DNA of 64,000 nucleotides from Candidatus Opimibacter iunctus (GCA_016716665.1 JADJVH010000006.1:62001-126000); one strand, 5' to 3'; positions 48,833-59,458 are shown, counted from the stretch's first letter. Numbers and translations: made by a program. The notes: generated by a model from the letters alone, not told the origin.

Positions 48833-48899
48833 GAAGCAAAAAAATATGTAGAGACGCGATTAATCGCGTCTCTACATATTTTTTTGCTTCCCATTTATT
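48824..48899. terminator. Near-perfect 76-base palindrome between convergent genes
   Basis: The central 58 bases (48833-48890) are a perfect palindrome. After one mismatch the pairing goes on for 8 more bases on each side. The core AGAGACGCGATTAATCGCGT resembles a palindrome found scattered in cyanobacteria and Bacteroidota. It covers the last codons of the phosphoesterase and of the trans-sulfuration gene. A-runs on one arm and T-runs on the other make it a strong bidirectional terminator as well. Confidence 0.9.
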
Positions 48900-50082
48900 C
48901 TATCGCCTGTAGCAGATCATCCAGGATGTCCTGTGGATCCTCGATACCTACTGACACCCTTATGAGTCCATCAGAGATGCCTGCTTTCCTGCGCACTTCC
49001 GGATCTACCTTCAGGTGGGATGATGAAGCCGGATGAAGGATTAAAGTGTCCACGTCACCCAGGGTTGGGGTGAGGGAACAAAACTTCATTTTATTCATGG
49101 CCTGGATTGCGGTGTCAAAGCCACCTTTGAGTTCGAAGCTCATCATACCGCCAAAGGCACGCATTTGTTTTTTAGCTACGAGATGGTCGCGGTGCGATTC
49201 AAGGCCCGGATAGTTTACACGAGATACATTGGGATGATTAGATAGGGTAGTGGCAATCAACTGTGCATTAGATGAATGTTTGTCCATCCTCAGCGGTAGG
49301 GTCTTCATGCCTTGATAGACAAGCCATGCTTCAAAGGGGCTGCAATTGGCGCCGGTGAGTTTCATGGTATTCCAGATTGTTTTTTTGAAGAGGTCAGCAT
49401 CCTTTCCGATGACAACGCCTGCGATGCTGTTGCCATGTCCGTTGAGAAACTTGGTGGTGGAATGAATGACGAAGTCGACACCGAGTATTAACGGCTGCTG
49501 TAGATATGGCGTGGCAAAGGTATTGTCGATAGCTGACCACCTGTCATGTGAAGAAACAACTCTTGCGAGGGCTTCGATATCAATGCAGGCAAGTGTTGGA
49601 TTTGCAGGCGTTTCCAGATATACGAGCTTGATGGACTTGTCTTCCTTAAGCAATGCATCAATTTCATCGGCATTGCTGAGGTTACCGTAAGCGATTTCAA
49701 TTCCCCAACTCGAGGCCATCTGCCTGAATAATTCCGTAGTACCTCCGTAGATATTAGGCTGTGTGAGCATTTTGTCACCGGATTTGAGCAATCCAGCTAC
49801 AAGGACATGGATAGCAGACATCCCCGAGTTGGTCATGACTGCTGATGCAGATAGTGCACTGCCATAGGTCTCCATTGCGGCGATCTTTGAAGCCACTGCT
49901 TCAACCGTAGGATTGCCATAGCGGCTATAGGTATGCCCTTTTTCATCGCCTGAAAATATCCTTATGCCTTGCTCGATATCTTCAAAATCATATGATGAAG
50001 TTGCGTAGATCGGAAGGATATGTGGCCTGGTAGTCATTGGATCTGGCCACTCGCGGGCGGAAAGGGATTCGAAGCGGATCAT
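48895..50082 (-). CDS. Trans-sulfuration PLP enzyme (cystathionine gamma-synthase/methionine gamma-lyase family)
   Basis: About 395 residues from the ATG at 50082 (MIRFESLSAREWPDP). The frame is open to 50214, but that leader is encoded by a simple repeat and is not family-like. Motifs are PIYATSSYDF, YSRYGNPTVEA, SGMSAIHVLVAGLL, NPTLACIDIEA, and the PLP lysine in IHSTTKFLNGHGN. Cystathionine synthase, cystathionine lyase and methionine gamma-lyase are not separable by eye. It is convergent with the phosphoesterase across the palindrome. Confidence 0.93.
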   Translation of the reverse strand: MIRFESLSAREWPDPMTTRPHILPIYATSSYDFEDIEQGIRIFSGDEKGHTYSRYGNPTVEAVASKIAAMETYGSALSASAVMTNSGMSAIHVLVAGLLKSGDKMLTQPNIYGGTTELFRQMASSWGIEIAYGNLSNADEIDALLKEDKSIKLVYLETPANPTLACIDIEALARVVSSHDRWSAIDNTFATPYLQQPLILGVDFVIHSTTKFLNGHGNSIAGVVIGKDADLFKKTIWNTMKLTGANCSPFEAWLVYQGMKTLPLRMDKHSSNAQLIATTLSNHPNVSRVNYPGLESHRDHLVAKKQMRAFGGMMSFELKGGFDTAIQAMNKMKFCSLTPTLGDVDTLILHPASSSHLKVDPEVRRKAGISDGLIRVSVGIEDPQDILDDLLQAIE

Positions 50083-50091
50083 TTGTGAAGG

Positions 50092-50157
50092 GTTTATGTG
50101 TTTATGTGTTGATGTGTTTATGTGTTGATGTGTTGATAAGTTTATGTGCTTCTGTGC
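50092..50157. repeat. TTTATGTGTTGATGTG simple repeats upstream of the trans-sulfuration gene
   Basis: A 16-base unit TTTATGTGTTGATGTG is repeated about twice in full, with partial copies around it, for about 65 bases. It is translated in the spurious 5' extension of the downstream frame as repeats of INTSTH type. Confidence 0.75.
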
Positions 50158-50258
50158 TTTGTATAGGGAATGCAATATAAGGAGACCTTGAGAGATACTG
50201 CCGGTACATAGCATATCTTGGTGCCTTACAGTAGAGCAGATACCTTGTAAAAATCAGT

Positions 50259-52670
50259 CTAGTGAAGGATGGCGACAGGGATTGTGCGTTGGCCTTCAGA
50301 AGTTTCTACTTGTAAATGATAAGAACCGGCAACAAGATTTGAAACATCGAATATTTCAATCTGATTCTGACTTAGCAAAGTGAAGCTCCTTATCAGGACA
50401 ATTTGGCCCAGACTATTGATGAGTTTAAGATCGACTACTTGGGGTTGAATGGTAAAATCCATTTTAACATTAATTACTGCTTTTGCTGGATTCGGAAATA
50501 CTTCAATTTTTTCGGAGGCAGGAAGTATATCCTTGGTATTTATCATGGTGTCCAGATGACCTGTGATAATACGAACCAAAGGCACGATATCATTTCCAAA
50601 GAATATACGGTCATCATTAATGTCAAGTTCTTTAACTTCATAATCGATATTGGTGAGATTGCCATCTGGTGAAAAACCAAGAACAGAAAAATAATAAGGC
50701 ATATCAATCATTCCATTGGCAAATGCTGTGTCACTTGCTAATTGGATACCTGTATAGTCACGTGCTTCACTTGCACGGATAAATAATTGCGGATCATTTT
50801 CGTCCTGGGCCTGGTATTCAACTATAACCATATACCCCAGTCCTCCTTGAATTTTTACGATGTCTCCGGGGTTTTCAAAACTTTCCAGAGTTGTTTCAAA
50901 TTCAACATTGTCCCCTTCATTGCCTTCAAAAGTATATTCATTGTAACCAACATATTTTCTTTCACTGAATTCGGCAATTTGGTTGTGATTATTATCGGAC
51001 CATTGTAACAAGTATAGCTGGACTGTTTTTCCTGCCATTTCTGCTGGGTTATTGACACCCCAGATGATGCGCTGTATTGCACGCGTCTCTTTAGGCCTAA
51101 AATAATTTCCATATGCATAGGAGAGCGGAGCTCCTTGATCATATAGACCTCTGGAAATGGCAACAGAACGGGTAGCAACATCTTCTAAAGCAAAAACATT
51201 TCCACCGGTAGAAAAAAGAATGGAAACCTGATTGTCAAGTGGATCAAAATCAAGCGAGTCCTGGGTTAGAGAATATGTAAGGCGATAATCAGTGCTATAG
51301 CCGGGCAGATCAATCAGCTTAGGGAAAATTCGATTCTCTATTGCTGGTCCCGGATCGATACTTCCAAAGTCCACTGTTTCATTATAAATGGTATCCAGAG
51401 TTTGTTGGTCAACCACAGTGCATCGAAGGGCAGTATTTGTAATAGGACATGCACCGGTGTTGTAGACATTTGCGAGAGCAGGAAATGGATAAACCTGATT
51501 CGCTGGAATTTGGGCAAAAGGTGGAATTGCATAAAAATTGGAGATCATGCTGTTATTACATTCCTGTGCAATGATCATAACATCATCTATAGCCCATAGA
51601 TAATAATTATCATTGTACGTAAAGCGCAATTGTAAAGAATCATGACCTACAGCTCCCGGCAAAGGAAATCGTTGAATTTCAAGGTTTAGAAAGTAACCAT
51701 TGATTACATATTCGGTGTTGATCTCTTGTTCTATCCAATCACTCCATTCACTATCATCATCCCGCATGCGATATGCAAAAAAATATGAGCTTTGAAATTG
51801 ACGGATTGCTTGTGTCCATGTCAGTGAAAGCCCCGCTACATTCCAGGCTCCGGAATAAATAGGCGGAGAAATCAATTCATGGTGCCCTGGAGATGGACAC
51901 GGACCATTGCAAAAATCACCACAATGATTATTGAAATCACTATCTACCCCAACTGCTCCATCACACACTGTTGCAGAATTGATAGCCGCTCCGGCGAAAA
52001 TGAATTCTCCACCATCTACAAGGCCAGTCGGAAGATATTTCCATCCAGCATTGGCATTTGAGTCGGGTGGACTGCATGAGCCAAAAGTTGTCCATCCATT
52101 TGCTTCGAGACCGCCGCCAAAGGTTTCCCACCATAAAAATGGTTCACTAGCTGTCTTATTAAAAACACCAACCCGGAAAGTGCCTTCCGTAGAGGTATCA
52201 CTTCCTGTCGACCAGATCCGGACATAATATTCATGGTCTGCAAGAATGCAAACATCAAGCAATTCAAAACTATTTTCCTCAGGAACGTCTGAAGAGAAAC
52301 ATCTTAGCGCTGTAGTCTCTGTATCACAGTTTACATAAATCGCCATACCAATAGCTGAGACGTCCATGGGCCTGATCAAATTATCAAAAAAAACCTTTAG
52401 TATGATTTCATCGGAAGGTAAGTCAACTGGGGTGCGGAACCTGTACCAGGTATCATCTGTATACCATAAACTAGAACAAACACTAACAGGTGTCAGAGAA
52501 GCCGTGGCCCCTCGTGAGTCCCCTTCCGTAAGCACCGCACTAGCCTCAGACTCACCAACCACTACTTCAAAAGCACCACTACAATCATCGTTAACTGGTT
52601 GTGCCGATAGGGTAGTAAGCACAAAACATAAGGTATGTAGCAGGATGAGGTTGAAGGCGATCTTTTTCAT
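50259..52670 (-). CDS. Secreted protein with T9SS type A sorting domain, first tandem paralog
   Basis: An 803-residue protein with a signal peptide (about 1-23, TLSAQP), an N-terminal NDDC domain (PVNDDCSGAFEVV), a jellyroll-like central region (about 200-380, CDGAVGVDSD, LSLTWTQAIRQFQS), and a Por/T9SS type A tail (VFPNPAKAVINVKMDF...). The tail directs export to the surface or attachment to anionic LPS. Its neighbour at 52.9-55.3 kb is a close paralog of almost equal length (803 versus about 804 residues). It uses more A/T-rich codons by eye than that copy. Function unknown. Confidence 0.85.
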   Translation of the reverse strand: MKKIAFNLILLHTLCFVLTTLSAQPVNDDCSGAFEVVVGESEASAVLTEGDSRGATASLTPVSVCSSLWYTDDTWYRFRTPVDLPSDEIILKVFFDNLIRPMDVSAIGMAIYVNCDTETTALRCFSSDVPEENSFELLDVCILADHEYYVRIWSTGSDTSTEGTFRVGVFNKTASEPFLWWETFGGGLEANGWTTFGSCSPPDSNANAGWKYLPTGLVDGGEFIFAGAAINSATVCDGAVGVDSDFNNHCGDFCNGPCPSPGHHELISPPIYSGAWNVAGLSLTWTQAIRQFQSSYFFAYRMRDDDSEWSDWIEQEINTEYVINGYFLNLEIQRFPLPGAVGHDSLQLRFTYNDNYYLWAIDDVMIIAQECNNSMISNFYAIPPFAQIPANQVYPFPALANVYNTGACPITNTALRCTVVDQQTLDTIYNETVDFGSIDPGPAIENRIFPKLIDLPGYSTDYRLTYSLTQDSLDFDPLDNQVSILFSTGGNVFALEDVATRSVAISRGLYDQGAPLSYAYGNYFRPKETRAIQRIIWGVNNPAEMAGKTVQLYLLQWSDNNHNQIAEFSERKYVGYNEYTFEGNEGDNVEFETTLESFENPGDIVKIQGGLGYMVIVEYQAQDENDPQLFIRASEARDYTGIQLASDTAFANGMIDMPYYFSVLGFSPDGNLTNIDYEVKELDINDDRIFFGNDIVPLVRIITGHLDTMINTKDILPASEKIEVFPNPAKAVINVKMDFTIQPQVVDLKLINSLGQIVLIRSFTLLSQNQIEIFDVSNLVAGSYHLQVETSEGQRTIPVAILH

Positions 52671-52828
52671 TTAACCGTGCATTTGGCGTTTGATGAAAAT
52701 ATGCTCCAGAGCAGTAGGGTAGCCGGTTTTATATGAGGCTAGCTAAAGTTAACCAAATCCAGCTCCCGGTTCATTAGATAAACCGTATGTGCAATCCTCA
52801 AGACAGTTCTCACCCGGTCAGACACAAA

Positions 52829-52862
52829 AAAAAACTCCGGAGAGAAATCTCCGGAGTTTTTT
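52829..52862 (-). terminator. Hairpin terminator between the two paralogs
   Basis: A perfect 15-bp stem (52829-52843 with 52848-52862) has a GAAA loop and poly-A/poly-T on its flanks, so it works on either strand. It lies 54 bp after the stop of the second paralog. Confidence 0.9.
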
Positions 52863-52915
52863 GAGATGTAGGGCCTTACTAGTTGGCCGCTACAGAGCAA
52901 AGGTAATTGTACGTA

Positions 52916-55329
52916 TTATTTAACCACAACGACAGGCACAGAGCGCTGTCCATCGATGGTTTCCACCTGGAGCATGTAGTTACCTGCAGAGAGGTCGCTT
53001 ACGCTGATGGTTTCTGTACGTTGTGAAATAGTCTCATTCAAAGCTTTGTAATACACCACGCGACCGAGGTTGTCGATCAGGCGGAGCTTAACATCGCTGT
53101 ATGGTGTAGAGAAATCAAGTTTTACAGTCAACTGATCAACTGCTGGATTTGGATAAGCTGAGATCGAGTTGTCTAATGGCAATTGATCTACAGTGTTTGT
53201 TCCTTGAACAACTACACGAACCAAAGGCACGATATCATGACCAAAGAATATACGGGCATCATTGACATCAAGTTCTGTTACTTCATAGTCAATGTTGGCA
53301 ATATTACCATCTGGAGAGAAACCAAGTACTGAAGAGTATACGCGCTGATCTGCGATACCCTGTGCTACTGCAGTGTCCATTGCAAGAACCTGAGCTGCGT
53401 AGTCACGAGCTTCACTGGCGAGGATAAAGAACTGAGGATCATCAGCGGTAGAGGCTTGATATTCAACAATTGCGATGTATCCAAAGCCACCTTCATGACG
53501 ATATCTTCACCCGGATTGTCAAAGTTTTCAAGAGTGCTTTCCAGGATGACATTGTCACCTTCTGTACCATTGAATGTGTAATCAGCAAAACCGATAAAGC
53601 GACGCTCACTGCTTTCAGCAATCTGGTCACCATTGGTGTCCGTCCACTGAAGAAGGTATACTTGTACAGTCTTATCAACCATGTCACCTGGGTTGTTTAC
53701 ACCCCAAACGATCCTTTCAACAGTAGCATCTTCAACAGGCCTGAAGTAATTTCCATAGGCATAAGACAATGGTGCACCTGCATCGTATACACTGTTTGCA
53801 ACAGCTACTGAACGGGTAAATCCATCTTCAAGGCCGAAAGTATTTCCACCAACACCGTAGTTAAAAGTGATTACGTTGTCAGATGGATCGAAATCTGTCT
53901 GGTCTTGTGTCAGGGTATATGTACCTGTATAGTTACCTGGAACTGAAGGAAGTTCAATCAAGGCTGGATTAAGCCTGTTTTCATAAGTTGAATCAGCTAC
54001 AACAGTACCGTATACGATATTTTCATTGTAGATCTCTTCTTGTGAATCTGCATTGACAACGGTGTGGTTGAGGACTACATTAGTCTGGTCAGCTGCACCA
54101 GCGTTTCTGATATCAGCGAGTGCGCCAAAAGGATATACCTGGTTTTCAGGAATGGTAGCCCATGGAGCAATAGCATAGAAGTTAGATTGAACGCGGATGT
54201 TGTTTGCTTCTGTCTCTACAATCTTGACATCATCGATACCCCATACATAGTAGTTTGCATTGTATACAAAACGAACCTGCAGGACGTCATGGCCAGCTGC
54301 ACCGGACATAAAGTAGCGCTGCACATTGCCATTGTCAAAGTTACCATTGGTAGCAAATTCAGTATTGATCTGGAAGTCTACCCATTCGCTCCATGCACCA
54401 GCACCATCCTTGGTCCTGTAGGAGAAGAAGTAAGTGCTCTGGAACTGGCGAATAGCCTGTGTCCAGGTCAGGGAAAGTCCTACTGCAGTCCACTCAGAGG
54501 TTGGAATCTCTGGTGAAATCAGGATATGCTGAGCTGGTGCTGGACATGGACCACCACCGAAGTTGCCCTGGATACCTGCATTGTCATCATAGTCACTGTC
54601 GACACCAACTGCACCATCACATAAAGTTGGTGAATTGATAGCAGCACCGACAAAGAGATATGCGCCTTTGTCCAAAAGACCCTCAGGGAGGTATTTCCAA
54701 CCTGAATTCACGTTAGAGTCAGCTACTGCGCATGAACCTTCAGTAGTCCAGCCATTGGCTTCAAGACCACCTGCGAAAGTTTCCCACCAAAGGGAAGCAT
54801 CGGTTGTTGTATTGGCAAATGCACCAACACTAAAAGTACCCTCTGTAGTAGCATCAGCTCCTGTAGACCAGATACGAACTACATACTGGTGATCTGCAAG
54901 GATGCAGGCACCTGGAAGCTCGATCCGGTTATCCTCAGGAACGTCAGAAGAGAAGCACCTCAGCGGGGTCTCTGTGATATCACAGCTTTCATAGATCGCC
55001 ATACCTACAGCAGGTACATCTGTTGGATTTGTGGCATTGTTGAAAAATGCTTTCACGACAACACCATTGGCTGGTAGATTGACAGGAGTCCGGAAGGTGT
55101 ACCAGGTATCATCAGTATACCATGATCCGGAACAAACACTGGTTGGTTCAGCAGAAGCAGTGGCCCCACGGGAATCACCAGCGACCAATACTGCATTGGC
55201 CTCACTGTCGGCAAAAACCACATTTAAGGCATTGGCACAATCATCATTGGCCGGTTGCGCCCAGGCAGTGGCACTCCATAAGACAAGCCCGAAAAAAAGA
55301 CTTGAAATTCGTAAAGTTACTTTCATCAT
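52916..55329 (-). CDS. Secreted protein with T9SS type A sorting domain, second tandem paralog (frameshifted)
   Basis: One protein of about 804 residues if a missing G at about 53490 (three Gs expected, two present) is restored. As given, the upstream frame stops at 53365 and the downstream frame has its first Met at 53380. Reading through yields GGFGYIAIVEYQ, exactly the counterpart of GGLGYMVIVEYQ in the first paralog. It has a signal peptide (SATAWAQ), the PANDDCANALNVV domain and AINSPTLCDGAVGVDSD. The T9SS tail includes NSISAYPNPAVDQLTVKLDF. Tandem duplication with later divergence is the likely origin. Function unknown. Confidence 0.87.
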
Positions 55330-55487
55330 TTTCAGAATTTAGTTTTAATAAATAGCATTTAGATCTCTATACAAGTAGCAATGTGGAATAGCGTAGTCGA
55401 TAAAGGGGAATTATAGGGTAAAAATATAAAAATTTGACATTTACCTACCTATGGAATTGATTTATGTAGTCCGTCGGACAAATATGA

Positions 55488-56462
55488 TCAAATCCACTGA
55501 TATATAGCCCCTACGTCAACAGACACAACTCCTGAGTGTGAGCACACATAAGCTCCTGTCAAGTTCGCTAACGAACCAAGTGCGTGAAGTTCCAATCCAC
55601 TCATCATCCCCAGGGCAAGTGAGCAAATGACTGCATCTCCGGCCCCGCATACATCTACGACATCTATTGATCGCTCTGGCCGAACATGAATCTCGCCTGA
55701 TTTATCCTGCAGAAAAACCCCCATAGCTCCTAGGGTTATAGCTATTGTGCCGATATTCATGCGCTTTCGCCAGTCTGCACATAGGTTACTTAATTCCCCT
55801 TCTCCAAGATGCTGGTGAGCTGCCTGGCTCGCCTCCCTGAGATTGGGTTTAAACAAGTCAACTCCCTGATATTGAAAGAAGTTTTTGTCCTTAGGATCTA
55901 CTGCTATATAGACACCATGTTCCTTGGCAATCCCTATGACACCAGCTATAATTTTTGACGTCAGGAAGCCCTTGTTGTAATCTTCAAGGATGATAAGGTC
56001 TGGTTTGTCAGATTTGATAAAATCAGCAATGTGGTTCAAGGCGTCTACTTCTTCCGCCTCCTTGAGATAATCAACTGATTCTTCGTCGATTCGGAGCAGA
56101 TGATGGGATGAGGCTACTACCCGGGTTTTGATGGTGGTGGGTCTGAACTTGCTTCTGAACAGGTGATGGTTGATTTGGCTTTGCTCGAGGAGAGAGGCCA
56201 GTACATTTGCATTGGCATCATCGCCGGTAAGTCCAATCAGGGTAGTCTTGCATCCCCAGGCAGCCAGGTTTAAGGCAACATTAGCAGATCCTCCGGCTTT
56301 TATTTCTGTCTGCTGGTGTGAGAGAATTGGTACAGGGGCTTCTGGAGAAATCCTTTCCACCGTACCATAAATATACCGGTCGAGCATGGCATCACCGATC
56401 ACTAACGCCTTTATGCTCTTTGCTTTATCGCTTACCAGGCCGATTTCCTTTGCTGTTATCAT
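55488..56462 (-). CDS. rfaE1: RfaE1-type heptose-7-phosphate kinase (PfkB family)
   Basis: A 324-residue sugar kinase matching the kinase half of HldE. Motifs are VIGDAMLDRYIYGTVERISP with EAPVPIL, GGSANVALNLAAWG, the DPKDKNFFQYQG segment, FKPNLREA, and the catalytic CGAGDAVICSL. The nucleotidyltransferase half of HldE is absent, as in species with separate domains. It would phosphorylate D-glycero-D-manno-heptose 7-phosphate for LPS core. It overlaps waaA (ATGA), so the two are translated together. Confidence 0.85.
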   Translation of the reverse strand: MITAKEIGLVSDKAKSIKALVIGDAMLDRYIYGTVERISPEAPVPILSHQQTEIKAGGSANVALNLAAWGCKTTLIGLTGDDANANVLASLLEQSQINHHLFRSKFRPTTIKTRVVASSHHLLRIDEESVDYLKEAEEVDALNHIADFIKSDKPDLIILEDYNKGFLTSKIIAGVIGIAKEHGVYIAVDPKDKNFFQYQGVDLFKPNLREASQAAHQHLGEGELSNLCADWRKRMNIGTIAITLGAMGVFLQDKSGEIHVRPERSIDVVDVCGAGDAVICSLALGMMSGLELHALGSLANLTGAYVCSHSGVVSVDVGAIYQWI

Positions 56463-57697
56463 TTTTTGGCGCTGTAAGGTATTGATTCCATGATGTAATT
56501 CGTCACTTTATCACTCGCTCCGCTGTTATTCACGAGGTATGTATAGGCTGTTTGCCCAGCTTTTTCTGCTTCCCCGGGTTGTTGAAAGTGAGAGATGGCC
56601 TCCATCAACTCCCTTGCATCCCTGACTGGAATTGCGGATTTTAACCGGACCATTTCCACAGCTTCCGGAAATTGGCTGTAGGCGTGCCCAAACAGAATAG
56701 GTTTTGCATGTGCCATAGGCTCAAGGGTATTGTGTATCCCGTTACCCAGACCACCTCCTACATATGCTATCCGACCTAAGGCGTAGAGCACATTCAATGC
56801 CCCGATGCTATCTACAATGACCACACCTGGATTTAATCCTGATCCTTTGAATCGGGAAAGTCTAGTGACCGGAAACGGAAATAGCGCCTCAAGTCGGGTA
56901 ATATTAACTTCGGACACATCGTGTGGTGCGAGGATAACCCTCAGATTTAGCTGCACTATTGCTTCCTTGATTATTTTTTCATCAGCCGGCCAGGTGCTTC
57001 CTGCTACCATATCAAATGGAGCTATACGATTAAGGAAAACGGGTATACGTTCAGCCACTTCCTTGGGGAGTTCCAGGCTTCTGTCAATCCGGGTATCTCC
57101 TGCTGCACTCAGATTGTTAAAACCTTTTGCGCGGAAATAGGAAAGATCATCACCTTGTTGCAGGAAGATTTGTTTAAAATTTTTTAGCAATCCTTTCGTA
57201 GGTGAAATGTTATGTGAAGCAAACCAGGAGGATGGAGACCAGTGAGCAGAAAATAGGATAGCAGGGATTCGGTTTTGGGCGAGGGCCTTGAGATAACCTG
57301 GCCAAAGATCATACTTTACAAAGACGGCCAGATCTGGCTGCACCGCAGCAATCCATCTCGTCGCTTGACCGGGAAGGTCAGCAGGAAGATATCGCACGGT
57401 GGCGAGGGGATATCCGGAACGGATGAGATATCCACTGGGTGAAAAGAAGGTGAGGATGATCTCAATGTCCTTGTCCCTGCCTTTTAGTTTTTCGATGACA
57501 GGTCTTGCCTGCTCAAACTCTCCAAGGCTAGAGACATGAAACCAAATCCTTGGGCCAGTCTTCGGCTTCAGATCCAGGTTACTTTGCCAATCCTTACGGC
57601 CTGAAATCCAGTTTCTTGATTTTTCACTCCATAAGGAAGAAATGCGGATGAGCCATACAAACAGGTACATCAGGATGTAATAGAGGATCCAGACCAT
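56459..57697 (-). CDS. waaA: 3-deoxy-D-manno-octulosonic acid transferase
   Basis: An inner-membrane Kdo transferase of about 412 residues acting on lipid A. A single N-terminal helix (VWILYYILMYLFVWLIR) is followed by a GT-B glycosyltransferase body with WFHVSSLGEFEQARPVI, TFFSPSGYLI, VRYLPADLPG, and GGGLGNGIHNTLEPMAHAKP near residue 300. I place the start at ATG 57697; an in-frame TTG at 57706 is the alternative. It lies 5 bp after the corrected stop of the outer-membrane barrel gene. Confidence 0.93.
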   Translation of the reverse strand: MVWILYYILMYLFVWLIRISSLWSEKSRNWISGRKDWQSNLDLKPKTGPRIWFHVSSLGEFEQARPVIEKLKGRDKDIEIILTFFSPSGYLIRSGYPLATVRYLPADLPGQATRWIAAVQPDLAVFVKYDLWPGYLKALAQNRIPAILFSAHWSPSSWFASHNISPTKGLLKNFKQIFLQQGDDLSYFRAKGFNNLSAAGDTRIDRSLELPKEVAERIPVFLNRIAPFDMVAGSTWPADEKIIKEAIVQLNLRVILAPHDVSEVNITRLEALFPFPVTRLSRFKGSGLNPGVVIVDSIGALNVLYALGRIAYVGGGLGNGIHNTLEPMAHAKPILFGHAYSQFPEAVEMVRLKSAIPVRDARELMEAISHFQQPGEAEKAGQTAYTYLVNNSGASDKVTNYIMESIPYSAKK

Positions 57698-57702
57698 CCT
57701 GA

Positions 57703-58472
57703 TCAATAATATATGTTCTCCGGCTTAGCGGCCCGGCTGATAACCACTATATAGGCCACACTGATCCCTGCAAGTATGTCCGTCCTTTTTGGTCAAGATA
57801 GGCTCCGGTAGCGTAATCCAGATTTCGTCTGGATACAGTACTTGCGGCATAAAGGTCCCACATGACATGAAATTGAAAATTGTTTGTCGGGCTCTGGTAT
57901 TGATATCCCAGGCCAAGATGAAGGGCTGGACCATTACTCAGGCGATCATAGCCGTGGAGGTATTTTCTTTCAAGGGGTACCACGTTTTCAGTATTATCCT
58001 GTACCCTGATTTTATGCTGTAATAGGCCGCCTCCAAGCTGCAGACGGACACCGGTAAGCTTTTTTGCATTTGACGTGGTGGGGAATATCTTTCCGGCGTT
58101 GAGGCCTATATAGAATCCTCTTTCTTTGAGGTTAATATCTCCTGCCTTCCCGTCGATACCAATGATACTCCCATCAAATGTCCTGAGTTGGGCTAAAACA
58201 TCTTCATTCACATCATTGCCAAACATATACATCCCTTCAATGCCGAAAAAGTACTTTTTGGCAAGACTGACCGACTGGATGCTCAGCCCGATATCGCTAT
58301 TGGTACCAAACCTGTCTTTGAGGTCACCGGCAGGGATATGGAACCCATATTTAAATTCAAGCAAATTAACCATACTTCCTTTTTGGCCAATGCTTTCCGA
58401 GGCACAAAGCAGTATCAGGAGGATGGTCAGACAGCCCCAAAACCTTAATTCTAGTATCTTTACACCTCTCAT
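57703..58472 (-). CDS. Outer-membrane beta-barrel-like protein near LPS genes (probably frameshifted at its end)
   Basis: About 256 residues after correction. As given, it stops at 57747 with SVWPI. Adding one G to the GGG run at 57766-57768 gives GISVAYIVVISRAAKPENIYY and a stop at 57703, directly before waaA, which is a better barrel end. It has a signal peptide (about 1-30, SIGQ) and alternating beta strands: VNLLEFKYGFHIPAGDLKDR, YFFGIEGMYMFGNDVN and LTGVRLQLGGGLLQH. It sits in the waaA/rfaE1 operon, which suggests a link to LPS or outer-membrane structure. Function is unknown. Confidence 0.68.
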
Positions 58473-58498
58473 AATCCTTAAAATCGATAATAAAGGTA

Positions 58499-59443
58499 TT
58501 GAAAAGGGTATTAATCACCGGCGCAGCCGGATTTATTGGGTCCCACCTCAGTGATCGCTTCCTAAAGGAAGGGTATCACGTGATCGGGATGGACAATTTG
58601 CTGACGGGTTCTATTAGTAACATAGAGCATCTGTTTCCAAATAAGCATTTTGAGTTTTATCATCACGATATTACCAAGTATGTTCATATCCCGGGTGATC
58701 TGGAATATATCCTGCATTTTGCATCACCGGCCAGTCCGATTGACTACCTCAAGATGCCTATTCAGACGCTAAAGGTTGGGTCACTCGGTACGCACCATTT
58801 GCTCGGGCTGGCCAAGGCGAAGAAATCAAGGATTCTAATTGCCTCAACATCAGAAGTTTATGGTGATCCATTGATCCATCCACAAAAGGAGGATTATTGG
58901 GGAAATGTCAATCCCATCGGTCCGAGGGGCGTGTATGATGAGGCCAAACGGTTTATGGAAGCGATTACCATGGCTTATCACCGGTTTCATGGTGTTGAAG
59001 TCCGTATAGTAAGGATATTCAATACCTATGGACCAAGGATGAGGATTGAAGACGGGCGGGCCCTTCCGGCCTTTATGGCACAGGCTTTGAGAGGTGAAGG
59101 GTTGACGGTTTACGGTGACGGTAGCCAGACAAGGTCTTTTTGTTATGTTGATGACCTGGTTGAAGGTATTTTCAGGTTATTGCTCAGTGATTATTCACAT
59201 CCGGTCAATATTGGAAACCCTGATGAAATAACCATTATGCAGCTTGCCAAAGAGATACTGAGCCTGGTAGGCAACGAAAAAGCTTACATAGACTACCGTA
59301 CTTTACCTGAAGACGACCCAAAAGTGCGGCAACCTGATATCACCCTGGCGCGTAAGCTCCTGGGGTGGGAACCAAAAGTAGCCAGGGCTGAAGGACTCGT
59401 AACTACGTTAGCGTATTTTAAGGAAGCCCTCGAAAAGGAGTGA
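58499..59443 (+). CDS. UDP-glucuronate decarboxylase-like SDR (UDP-xylose synthase family)
   Basis: A 314-residue NAD-dependent sugar nucleotide enzyme starting with TTG (58499). Motifs are [10 protein letters not shown] (nucleotide binding), [10 protein letters not shown] (Ser), the catalytic [24 protein letters not shown] and [14 protein letters not shown]. This pattern suits UXS (UDP-glucuronate to UDP-xylose) rather than 4-epimerases. It probably supplies a pentose for surface polysaccharide, in step with the capsule export gene just downstream. It is divergent from the LPS genes. Confidence 0.9.
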   Translation: MKRVLITGAAGFIGSHLSDRFLKEGYHVIGMDNLLTGSISNIEHLFPNKHFEFYHHDITKYVHIPGDLEYILHFASPASPIDYLKMPIQTLKVGSLGTHHLLGLAKAKKSRILIASTSEVYGDPLIHPQKEDYWGNVNPIGPRGVYDEAKRFMEAITMAYHRFHGVEVRIVRIFNTYGPRMRIEDGRALPAFMAQALRGEGLTVYGDGSQTRSFCYVDDLVEGIFRLLLSDYSHPVNIGNPDEITIMQLAKEILSLVGNEKAYIDYRTLPEDDPKVRQPDITLARKLLGWEPKVARAEGLVTTLAYFKEALEKE

Positions 59444-59458
59444 GCACCTTTGGATTAA

